Assembly (NCBI RefSeq): GCF_023078455.1
Contig: NZ_CP095740.1
Coordinates: forward strand, 558,001-622,000
Reading direction: 5' to 3'
Source: Luteibacter aegosomatis
Lineage (GTDB): Bacteria; Pseudomonadota; Gammaproteobacteria; Xanthomonadales; Rhodanobacteraceae
Length of the DNA: 64,000 nucleotides
In this document: positions 46,006 to 53,284 of the stretch, one piece after another
How positions within the stretch are numbered: position 1 is the first letter of the stretch
How the letters are laid out: each line of letters opens with the position of its first letter
Translations under genes and position numbers: made by a program
The notes under the pieces: generated by a model
Seen by the model: the letters and a program-made list of their open reading frames with translations, nothing else
Told to the model about the DNA's origin: nothing
Database searches by the model: none

Positions 46006-48129
46006 ATGGCGGCCCTGGCCGAGATGGCGTCGATGGCCGCGGCGGCACCGCCGTGGCCGGCGTTGCGCGACGAGCTGAAGATCCACCCGGCGGGCCGCAA
46101 CCGCGACGGGTCGCCGGCGTGGCATCTGTCCGATCCCGTGCGCAACCAGTTCTTCCGCATCGGCTGGCTGGAATTCGAGATCCTGCGGCACTGGGGATTG
46201 GGTGAGCCCTCGCGCATCGCCGCCGCGGTGACCGACACCACGACGCTGGCCCCCGACACGCAGGACGTCGTGGATTTCGCGCGCTTCCTCCAGCACCAGC
46301 AGCTGACCCGCGCGGCGCAATCGAAGCACGGCCCCTCGGTGCTGCACTGGTTGTTGCAGAACTACCTGTTCATCCGTATTCCGCTGGTGCGGCCGGAGCG
46401 TTTCCTGCGCCGCGCCTTGCCGTACGTGCGGTGGATGTTCGGCATGCGTTTCCTGGTGGCGACGCTCGTCGCCGCCGTGCTCGGGCTGCTGCTCGCCGCG
46501 CGCCAGTGGGACGTGGTGCAGGCGAACCTGCGTGGCGCGATGAGCTGGGACGGGGTGATGGCGTTCGCCGGTGCGCTCGTGTTCTCCAAATGCTGGCACG
46601 AGTTCGGCCATGCGTTCATGGCGACGCGCTTCGGCGTGCGCGTGGGACACATGGGCGTGGCCCTGCTGGTGATGTGGCCGATGGCATACACCGACACGGG
46701 CGAGAGCTGGAAGCTGGAAACATCGCGCCGCCGCCTCGCCATCGCCTCGGCGGGGGTGATGGCCGAGTTGGTGCTGGCGGCATGGTGCACGCTGCTGTGG
46801 TCGTTCGCGCCGGAAGGCAATGTCAAGAACGCGCTGTTCTTCCTCGGCACCACGGCGTGGGTGCTCACGGTGGCGGTCAACGCCAGTCCTTTCATGCGCT
46901 TCGACGGCTATTTCATCCTCGCCGACGCCCTGGATTATCCCGGCCTGCACGAGCGCGCCGGGCGCTGGGCGAAACGCTGGGTGCGCAAGAAGCTGCTGGG
47001 CATCGAAGATCCCCGTCCCGATGCGGTATCGCCGCGCTTCGCCGCGTTCCTCACCGGTTTCGCGTTCGCTACCTGGTTGTATCGCCTCACGTTGTTCGTG
47101 GGCATCGCCGTGGTCGTGTACCACGCCTTCTTCAAGGCAATGGGCCTCATTCTGTTCCTCGTGGAAATCGTGACGTTCGTGGTGAAACCCATGCTCAACG
47201 AAGTGCGTGTGTGGTGGATGCGCCGCGCGGAAATCCGCCGGTCGGTCCTCGTGCGCTGGCTGGTGGTGCTGGGCGTGCTCGCCCTCGTGCTCCTCGTGCC
47301 GTGGTCGTCGCGCGTCGGCGGCGAGGCGGTGGTCGAGGCGGGCTTCGAACAGCCGGTGTTCACGCCGTACCCCGCGCGCATGGAACGGGTGAACGTCACC
47401 GACGGCATGAACGTCAAGGCCGGTGAGGTGCTGTTCGAACTTACCGCGCCTTCGCCGCAGGACGATCGCGCCAAGGCCGATGCCTTGCGCGACGCCTACG
47501 AGGCGACCGCGCGCGGCGCCGGGGCCCTCGACAAGGACGGCGTGGCGAAACAGGTGGTCGCCGACCGCATGGCCGACCAGTACGAGGTGCAGCAGCGCGC
47601 CAGCTCGGCCGAGTTGCACCGTTTGCGCCTCGCCACGGCGGAAGACGGCGTCGTGCGCGATCTCGATCCCACGCTGCAGGCCGGGAGCTGGGTGTCGCCG
47701 GGCTCGCGTATCGCCACCGTCATCGGCGGTACGCGCTGGCGCGCGGAGGTGCTGGTGTCGGAAGCCGATCGCGCCCGCCTGGTGCCGGGCAGCGACGCCA
47801 CGGTTTACCCGGGCGACGGCGGAAGTCCGCTGCGCGGCCGGATCGTCGCCGTGGACAACGGTGCGCTGGAACGCCTGCCGAGCCTCGCCTTGGCGAAGAA
47901 CCACGGCGGCCCCATCCCGCTCAACCCGACGGCCCCGGTGAAGGAGCTGCGCCCGGCGACGGTGTGGTATCGCGTGCGTGTGGAAGGCGACGGATTGCCG
48001 GGGCCGTTGGGTTCCGAGCAGCTGGCGACGGTGAAGATGAGCGGTCGTCGCGAAAGCCTCGGTCGCCGCTGGATCGACAGTGCGCTGCTGATCCTGTTGC
48101 AGCAGACGGGGTTGGGCAAGGACGGTTGA
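46006..48129 (+). CDS. PqqD-like/M50 site-2 protease/HlyD fusion protein
   Basis: The 707-residue protein starts MAALAEMASMAAAAPPWPAL. Residues about 30-105 look PqqD-like (WHLSDPVRNQFFRIGWLEFE). A multi-pass membrane region (about 145-430) contains the M50 zinc motif HEFGH (His198-His202) and the matching Asp300 in FMRFDGYFILADAL, so catalysis looks possible. The periplasmic C-terminus (about 440-700) is a barrel-sandwich adaptor (FTPYPARMERVNVTDGMNVK, VRDLDPTLQAGSWVSPGSR). No ABC or other ATPase gene lies in the cluster, so this protein may be the inner-membrane component of the exporter. Its mechanism is not known to me. Confidence 0.85.
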   Translation: MAALAEMASMAAAAPPWPALRDELKIHPAGRNRDGSPAWHLSDPVRNQFFRIGWLEFEILRHWGLGEPSRIAAAVTDTTTLAPDTQDVVDFARFLQHQQLTRAAQSKHGPSVLHWLLQNYLFIRIPLVRPERFLRRALPYVRWMFGMRFLVATLVAAVLGLLLAARQWDVVQANLRGAMSWDGVMAFAGALVFSKCWHEFGHAFMATRFGVRVGHMGVALLVMWPMAYTDTGESWKLETSRRRLAIASAGVMAELVLAAWCTLLWSFAPEGNVKNALFFLGTTAWVLTVAVNASPFMRFDGYFILADALDYPGLHERAGRWAKRWVRKKLLGIEDPRPDAVSPRFAAFLTGFAFATWLYRLTLFVGIAVVVYHAFFKAMGLILFLVEIVTFVVKPMLNEVRVWWMRRAEIRRSVLVRWLVVLGVLALVLLVPWSSRVGGEAVVEAGFEQPVFTPYPARMERVNVTDGMNVKAGEVLFELTAPSPQDDRAKADALRDAYEATARGAGALDKDGVAKQVVADRMADQYEVQQRASSAELHRLRLATAEDGVVRDLDPTLQAGSWVSPGSRIATVIGGTRWRAEVLVSEADRARLVPGSDATVYPGDGGSPLRGRIVAVDNGALERLPSLALAKNHGGPIPLNPTAPVKELRPATVWYRVRVEGDGLPGPLGSEQLATVKMSGRRESLGRRWIDSALLILLQQTGLGKDG

Positions 48130-48160
48130 GAGGGCTTGTCGTCGCCGCCGGCCCGGCGCA

Positions 48161-48262
48161 AGGCGCTGGGTTCCTGCCTTCGCAGGAACGACGGACTTCA
48201 TGATTGATACGTTGCATATGTGTCCCTCATGTCGTTCCTGTGAAGGCAGGAACCCAGCGTCT
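48161..48262. repeat. REP-like inverted pair, family 1, copy 3
   Basis: The left half (AGGCGCTGGGTTCCTGCC plus hairpin) is at 48161-48192. The inverted right half (GTTCCTGTGAAGGCAGGAAC then CCAGCGTC) lies at about 48231-48262. It fills most of the 219-bp gap between the M50 fusion gene and argS. Confidence 0.86.
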
Positions 48263-48348
48263 TGCGTCCGATCACGCGGCGGCGCTCACTCGACCTCGCA
48301 CGCCGATCACGCGATGATGCAGGGTGCACTTCCACGGATGCCGCATCC

Positions 48349-50079
48349 ATGCCCACCCTCGCCACGCACGTCGAGCAGCTGCTCATCGCCGCCTTCGAAA
48401 CCCACGGCTTCGACAGTCGCGGCGTGCGCGCCGTACCGGCACAGCGACCGGATCTGGCCGACCTCCAATGCAACGCGGCCATGCCGTTGGGCGGAGCGAC
48501 CAAGCGGCCGCCGCGCGAAATCGCCGAAGCGGTAGCCGGGACGCTGCGGGGCGACGACGCCTTCGACAGCGTGGAAGTCGCCGGACCGGGCTTCATCAAC
48601 CTGCGCCTGTCGTCGTCGCTGCTGGGCGAATGGGCCGAACGCCAGCGCAACGACGAAAGCGCCGGCATCGTGGCGCAGCCGCCGGAGACCGTCGTGATCG
48701 ACTTCGGCGGTCCCAACGTCGCCAAGCCGCTGCACGTGGGCCACCTGCGCTCGCTGGTGCTCGGCGAGAGCCTGCGGCGCATCCTCATCGCGCAGGGGCA
48801 TCGCGTCATCGGCGACGTGCACCTGGGCGACTGGGGCCTGCAGATGGGCATGCTGATCTCCGAGCTGCCGTCGATCTGGCCCGAACTGGCCGAGGACGGC
48901 CCGTGGACGACGAGCCCGCCGTTCGACATGGCCCAGCTGCAGGCGATCTACCCGCGCGTGGCCGCCGCATGCAAGGCCGACGACGCGCGTATGGCCGTGG
49001 CCCGTGCCGCCACCGCGAAGCTGCAGGCGGGCGACGCGGCATCCATGCGCCTGTGGGAAACGATCCGCCGCGTGTCCCTCGACGCGCAGACGGCCGATTT
49101 CGCCGCGCTCGGCGCGCATTTCGACGAACTCAACGGCGAAAGCCTCGTGCAGCCGCTGATTCCCGCCATGATCGCCGACCTCAAGGCACGCGGCATCGCG
49201 CGGGAAAGCGAAGGCGCACTGGTGGTGGACGTGGCGGAGGAGGGCGACGATTCGCCGGTGCCGCCGCTGTTGCTGGAAAAGTCCGACGGCGCGGCGCTGT
49301 ATGCCACCACCGACATGGCCACCATCCTCGATCGGCGCGACCGGCTGCATCCGTCGCGCATCGTCTACGTCGTGGACCAGCGTCAGGCGCTGCATTTCCG
49401 TCAGGTGTTCCGAGCGGCCATGCGCGCGGGTCATGCCGAAGGCATCGAAATGGTGCACGTCGGCTTCGGCACGGTGAACGGCCGCGACGGCAAGCCGTAC
49501 AAGACGCGCGACGGCGGCGTGGCCCAGCTTCACGAACTGCTGGCCGACGCGGTGGGCCGTGCGTACGCCCGCATCGAAGAGAGCGGCGACACCGACGACA
49601 TCGACGCGCGTTCGCGGGCCATCGGCATCGCGGCGGTGAAGTTCGCCGATCTGTCGACCTATCGCACCTCGGGCTACGTGTTCGATCCCGACCGCATGGT
49701 GTCGTTCGAGGGTCGCACCGGTCCGTACGTGCAGTACGCCTGCGTGCGGATTACCTCGATGCTGGAACGCGCGGCCGCGCAGGGTCTGGTCGCGGGGAAG
49801 ATACTCGTGCGTGAGCACGCCGAGCGATCCCTGGTGCTGCTTTGCGCGCGCTTTCCCGATGCCGTGGCGTCGACGGCGCATCGTTACGCCCCGAACGACC
49901 TCGCGGACTACGCCTACGACCTCGCGCAGGCGTTCAGCCGCTTCTATGCCGAGTGTCCGGTGCTGGCGGCGGACGACGCCGATGTTCGTTCGTCACGCCT
50001 CGCGCTTTCCGGACTGGCGCGGCACGTGTTGGCGAAGGCGCTCGACCTGCTGGGCATACGCGTTCCCACCAGGATGTGA
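48349..50079 (+). CDS. argS: Arginyl-tRNA synthetase
   Basis: This class I enzyme charges tRNA-Arg. It is 576 residues from MPTLATHVEQLLIAAFETHG; an in-frame ATG at 48262 lies inside the REP element and is less likely. The N-terminal additional domain is present, and the HIGH motif is LHVGH in NVAKPLHVGHLRSLVLGES. ArgRS hallmarks include DVHLGDWGLQMGML, FGTVNGRDGKPYKTRDGG in place of KMSK, and the anticodon-binding DALRTERS-type end region. Its neighbours are unrelated accessory genes; it might be the only argS or a second copy, which cannot be judged from this window. Confidence 0.94.
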   Translation: MPTLATHVEQLLIAAFETHGFDSRGVRAVPAQRPDLADLQCNAAMPLGGATKRPPREIAEAVAGTLRGDDAFDSVEVAGPGFINLRLSSSLLGEWAERQRNDESAGIVAQPPETVVIDFGGPNVAKPLHVGHLRSLVLGESLRRILIAQGHRVIGDVHLGDWGLQMGMLISELPSIWPELAEDGPWTTSPPFDMAQLQAIYPRVAAACKADDARMAVARAATAKLQAGDAASMRLWETIRRVSLDAQTADFAALGAHFDELNGESLVQPLIPAMIADLKARGIARESEGALVVDVAEEGDDSPVPPLLLEKSDGAALYATTDMATILDRRDRLHPSRIVYVVDQRQALHFRQVFRAAMRAGHAEGIEMVHVGFGTVNGRDGKPYKTRDGGVAQLHELLADAVGRAYARIEESGDTDDIDARSRAIGIAAVKFADLSTYRTSGYVFDPDRMVSFEGRTGPYVQYACVRITSMLERAAAQGLVAGKILVREHAERSLVLLCARFPDAVASTAHRYAPNDLADYAYDLAQAFSRFYAECPVLAADDADVRSSRLALSGLARHVLAKALDLLGIRVPTRM

Positions 50080-50096
50080 GATGGGCTCCTGTGGAA

Positions 50097-50111
50097 GCCG
50101 ACTTCGTCGGC
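50097..50111. repeat. Small hairpin GCCGAC-TTC-GTCGGC
   Basis: A 6-bp stem with a 3-base loop sits within GTGGAAGCCGACTTCGTCGG just after argS. The wider context resembles short interspersed hairpins seen in Xanthomonadales and pseudomonads; only one copy was noticed here. It could also be the argS terminator, though no T run follows. Confidence 0.45.
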
Positions 50112-50295
50112 GATAGCGCTCGAACCACGGCTAAATTCGGTGCTCGCCTGGATCAAGCCTATTCAGCAGGCGGTCGGTTCCATTAATGGAAGCCGATCCG
50201 TCGCGCGGCGACGACGTTTTCTCGATTGACCGAAAGGCGGTCGAAAGACACGCTGATGCTGGGGTGCGAGTCCGCACGCTCCTGGAGAATCATCC

Positions 50296-50448
50296 ATGAA
50301 ACGTTGTCTGTTTCTCATCGCCATGGCGATCACGCTTCCTTCCCTCGGCGGTTGCATCATCGATCCCCATCGGCCGCATGGGTATTACCACGACCGCGAT
50401 CACCGTTGCGATGGCTACCGGGACAGCGATTGTCGTCGCTGGCGTTGA
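50296..50448 (+). CDS. Very small lipoprotein
   Basis: The 50-residue product starts MKRCLFLIAMAITLPSLGGC, with a lipobox-like SLGGC at Cys20. The mature part is only 30 residues, rich in His, Asp, Arg and Tyr (HRPHGYYHDRDHRCDGYRD) and ends CRRWR, which could bind metal. GGAG lies 9 bp upstream of the ATG. I know no family for it; small His-rich lipoproteins of this kind are common but uncharacterised. Confidence 0.7.
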   Translation: MKRCLFLIAMAITLPSLGGCIIDPHRPHGYYHDRDHRCDGYRDSDCRRWR

Positions 50449-50486
50449 CCGGGAGCCGATAGACGCATCGCTGCGACCGTAAGGAC

Positions 50487-50588
50487 GACGCTGGGTTCCT
50501 GCCTGCGCAGGAACGACATGAGGAACGTCAGGGCGTAGCGGTCATGCTTGAAGCACGTCGTTCCTGCGCAGGCAGGAACCCAGCGTCT
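50487..50588. repeat. REP-like inverted pair, family 1, copy 4
   Basis: The left half (GACGCTGGGTTCCTGCCTGC plus hairpin) occupies 50487-50517. The inverted right half (GTTCCTGCGCAGGCAGGAAC then CCAGCGTC) occupies about 50557-50588. This pair is the cleanest in the window and lies between the small lipoprotein and the convergent flavin amine oxidase gene. Confidence 0.88.
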
Positions 50589-50597
50589 CGAGCCCGG

Positions 50598-51836
50598 TTA
50601 TCGCGAAGCGTTCCGACGCGAAAGCACCTCATCCGCTGCGCGCACACCGCTTTCGAATGCCCCGTGCGCCGTGGAGAACGCATCGTGATGCGTCGCCTCT
50701 CCCGCGAAGAACAGACGATCCTCGAACGGCGACGCGAGAACCCGGCGCTGGTCGGCATACCCCGGCAGCGCATGGCTGTACGCGCCGCGTACATAGGTGC
50801 TGTTGCTCCAGCCCGAGGTCGCCAGTGGGCGCAGGTGGCGACGCGCATCCGCGCCGAGCAGCTTCACCAACCACTCCATCAACCGATCGAAGGCCGCCAC
50901 CGAGCCTTCGGTGGTGACATCGTGCGCGCTTCGTCCGCCGAGGAAGGTTTCGATCACCGGATGGCCGAGGGGGCGCAGGTAGAACACCGGACTGTCCGCG
51001 TCGCGGGGATCGGCGATCAGTGCACGCTCGGCGGGTAGATCGAAGGCGCCGTCGACGCGCAGGAAAAGCTTTTCGTTGCAGCCCAGCGGCAGCCGCGAAG
51101 CCGCATGACGCCATGCGTCCAGCGAAGACGGCATCCGGATCAGGTCGCCTGCCAGGACATTGCTGGAGGCAGTGAGAATGGCGGCCCGGGCATGGATGTC
51201 GCCCGAGGGCGTCTTCAAGGTCACGCCCGGTGTATCGAGCGCGATGGCCTCGACGGGCGTCGACAGCCGGCAGGTCACGTCGACAGGCAGCGAGGCGGCG
51301 ATGAGCGTCCCGTAGCCACGCGCCACGCGCCAGTTGTTGCCCGACGCGGCGCGTTCATAGGCCACGTAATCGGTGGCGGAAATTCGTTCGAGCGGTGCAC
51401 CGCTGATGTACCCGCTCATCGCCTGCAGGTAGCCGTTCCAGGGGCCGTTCGCTTCGAGCGCGTCGCTGGCGAGGTCGGACGCGGGAGGCGACGCCATGAG
51501 GCGCTCGTGCCAGGCGTCGTAGGCCGCGTGGGCCTGCGCCTGTTCGCTTTCGGAAAAGTGTGGATGCGGCTGCGGCTTGTCCCACGCCGCCGGGCGGCGA
51601 TCGATGTCCCAGCCGTTCTCCTCGCCGATACGGTGCCATGCGTTGTGATCGGCCGAATGCAGCCACCCGCAACCCATGTCGAGCGGCAGACCCTCGACGT
51701 CGAGCGTCCAGCCGCGGCCGCCGACGCGTTGGGTGGCCTCCAGCAGCCACACCGAGAGACCGCGCCCCGACAGTCGCCGTGCCGCGCCGACGCCCGCCGC
51801 GCCGGCACCGACGATGACGACGTCGACCGTGGTCAC
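50598..51836 (-). CDS. FAD-dependent amine oxidase-family protein
   Basis: The 412-residue product starts at GTG 51836 (VTTVDVVIVGAGAAGVGAAR), overlapping the upstream gene as GTGA. The Rossmann FAD motif GAGAAGVGAARRL and the second dinucleotide motif WLLEATQRVGGRG are clear, with the C-terminal FAD-contacting FFAGEATHHDAFSTAHGAFE. It lacks a signal peptide. The substrate could be a mono- or polyamine, but this cannot be read from sequence. Operon membership with an ECF sigma factor and its membrane partner points to a stress-induced role. Confidence 0.88.
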   Translation of the reverse strand: MTTVDVVIVGAGAAGVGAARRLSGRGLSVWLLEATQRVGGRGWTLDVEGLPLDMGCGWLHSADHNAWHRIGEENGWDIDRRPAAWDKPQPHPHFSESEQAQAHAAYDAWHERLMASPPASDLASDALEANGPWNGYLQAMSGYISGAPLERISATDYVAYERAASGNNWRVARGYGTLIAASLPVDVTCRLSTPVEAIALDTPGVTLKTPSGDIHARAAILTASSNVLAGDLIRMPSSLDAWRHAASRLPLGCNEKLFLRVDGAFDLPAERALIADPRDADSPVFYLRPLGHPVIETFLGGRSAHDVTTEGSVAAFDRLMEWLVKLLGADARRHLRPLATSGWSNSTYVRGAYSHALPGYADQRRVLASPFEDRLFFAGEATHHDAFSTAHGAFESGVRAADEVLSRRNASR

Positions 51837-52207
51837 CAGGGAAGGCCCCGCCGCTGCACGTGCCAGCCCACGGCGGATACCCCCGCCGCCGCGACGACGA
51901 CGACGAGCCATGCCGCACCCGCGGGTGGCGCCCAATGGAAGGGCGTGAAGCCGATGATCGCGACGATGGCCAGCAACGCCACGGCCGTGCCGACGAGCGC
52001 GCCTTCCAGCCGGTCGGCCCGGGTCTCCGGGCGCTGCGCATAGGCGCGCCGTTCGAGTTCGCGCGCGAAATCGGGAGGGAGGTCGGCGTCGGGTGCCTCG
52101 CCGAGCACGTCGGCCACGACGCGGTAGGCCGCGTCGCTCGTCATCGCGGCTTCCTGGCGTTCCCAGTCGAAAGGTGGCACGTCCATGGGGGGCATGGTCG
52201 GGTTCAT
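51833..52207 (-). CDS. Small membrane protein, anti-sigma factor candidate
   Basis: The 124-residue protein starts MNPTMPPMDVPPFDWERQEA. The first 70 residues are soluble and acidic (DVLGEAPDADLPPDFARELE), then come two transmembrane helices (LEGALVGTAVALLAIVAIIG and AGAAWLVVVVAAAGVSAVGW). A cytoplasmic head plus membrane anchor fits an anti-sigma factor, and the ATGA overlap with the sigma gene supports it. There is no HxxxCxxC zinc motif, so it is not a ZAS-type anti-sigma factor. The assignment is inferred from context. Confidence 0.7.
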   Translation of the reverse strand: MNPTMPPMDVPPFDWERQEAAMTSDAAYRVVADVLGEAPDADLPPDFARELERRAYAQRPETRADRLEGALVGTAVALLAIVAIIGFTPFHWAPPAGAAWLVVVVAAAGVSAVGWHVQRRGLPW

Positions 52208-52761
52208 GGCGTGGGTTCCATGTGACGAAGCAGTTGCTCGCGGAGCGCGAGGCGGCCGCGGAAAAGATAACTCTTGATCGTGCCGACGGGGAGGGAGGTC
52301 ACCCGCGCGATGTCCGCCAGCGGCATCTCGTCGAAATGGTAGAGCGTGAGCAGGGTACGTTGCATCGGCGGAAGCGTCTCCAGGGCCTCGCGGACCTTGC
52401 CGCGCATTTCCTCGCGGACGAGGCCGGAGGCGAGGTCTTCGGCCTCGTCGGGGTGTTCGGCCACGCGTTCCACGTCGGCCGACCCATCGATGGGAATGCG
52501 CCGCTTTTCGAGATGGCGGATCGCCACCGACCAAGCGATGCGCGTCATCCATGTCCTCAGGCTCGCGTCGAAGCGAAACGTGGGCATCGCCTTGTGTGCG
52601 CGAAGGAATGCGTCCTGGCACAGCTCGCGCGTATCCTCGCGATCGCCGGTGAGGCGATAGATCACCCGCCAGCACACGTCCTGGTACTCGCGGACGAAGC
52701 GCTCCATGGCGCCCTTGCGCCCCTCCAGCACCTCGCGTACCAGCCATCGGTCCTCTCCCAT
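52204..52761 (-). CDS. ECF-type RNA polymerase sigma factor
   Basis: The 185-residue protein starts MGEDRWLVREVLEGRKGAME with a strong GGAGGAG upstream. Sigma region 2 (about 20-90) has YRLTGDREDTRELCQDAFLR and FDASLRTWMTRIAWSVAIR. Region 4 (about 125-175) has LPPMQRTLLTLYHFDEMPLA and VGTIKSYLFRGRLAL. ECF sigma factors redirect RNA polymerase to stress or envelope promoters. It heads an operon with a membrane anti-sigma candidate and an amine oxidase. Autoregulation is usual in the family, but no typical -35 GGAAC box was identified with confidence. Confidence 0.93.
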   Translation of the reverse strand: MGEDRWLVREVLEGRKGAMERFVREYQDVCWRVIYRLTGDREDTRELCQDAFLRAHKAMPTFRFDASLRTWMTRIAWSVAIRHLEKRRIPIDGSADVERVAEHPDEAEDLASGLVREEMRGKVREALETLPPMQRTLLTLYHFDEMPLADIARVTSLPVGTIKSYLFRGRLALREQLLRHMEPTP

Positions 52762-52774
52762 CGCGCTCCTCCCC

Positions 52775-52799
52775 GTTCCCTGTCTTTGATACAGGGAAC
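52775..52799 (-). promoter_or_regulatory. Perfect inverted repeat in the sigma-factor leader
   Basis: GTTCCCTGT and ACAGGGAAC are exact inverted repeats with a 7-base spacer, ending 13 bp upstream of the ATG just before the ribosome site. As RNA it would form a 9-bp hairpin that could limit ribosome access; as DNA it could be an operator. It has no copy elsewhere that I noticed. Confidence 0.65.
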
Positions 52800-52892
52800 G
52801 CGGCTGCGGTTGCAAAAAGAGAAGCGCGATCGCCTGCAACCGGAACCGGGCCCCCCGTATCTATCCTCGGCAACCACCACCGAGGAACGATC

Positions 52893-53216
52893 ATGCAAGT
52901 CGACCTGACCGCCATCTCCATTTTCGCCTGCATCACGCTCATGGTGCGGTCGTTCATCGATGCCTGGAGCCGACGTCGCCTGCTGCGCGCGGCCGGGTCC
53001 GACGATCTGCTGCGCACCTTCATGCTGGGCGAGGACCGCCAACGCCGCCTGTCCAGCCTTTACTGGGGCATCGTCGCGGTCGCGCTGGCCGCCGCCTTCG
53101 CGGCCATCGGCACGATGGACACCGAGCGGGTCACGCCCGCGGCCGTGGCCGCCGTGCTCGCCGCGGTGGGCGTGGCCAACCTCGCGTTCTTCGGTATCTC
53201 GCGCCGCCTGTCGTGA
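52893..53216 (+). CDS. Small inner-membrane protein, unknown
   Basis: The 107-residue protein starts MQVDLTAISIFACITLMVRS. Three hydrophobic segments are seen: about 5-22, 55-75 (LYWGIVAVALAAAFAAIG) and 83-102 (AVAAVLAAVGVANLAFFGIS), with a basic loop RRRLLRAAG between the first two. I do not recognise a family. It is divergent from the ECF sigma gene and could be part of its regulon; nothing else is close. Confidence 0.75.
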   Translation: MQVDLTAISIFACITLMVRSFIDAWSRRRLLRAAGSDDLLRTFMLGEDRQRRLSSLYWGIVAVALAAAFAAIGTMDTERVTPAAVAAVLAAVGVANLAFFGISRRLS

Positions 53217-53284
53217 TCGCCGGCACTTGACTGCCGCTCGCCCCCTGACGATAGGATCGGACGATTTGTCAGGGGTTACCCATC

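Noticed and set aside
45355..48201. Minus-strand frame opposite the GAF-HlyD and M50 fusion genes
   Set aside because: The plus strand has clear HEFGH and adaptor domains; the reverse frame has no recognisable domain.
50097..50111. Terminator call for the hairpin after argS
   Set aside because: The stem is only 6 bp and lacks a T tract, so it was listed as a small repeat-like hairpin instead.
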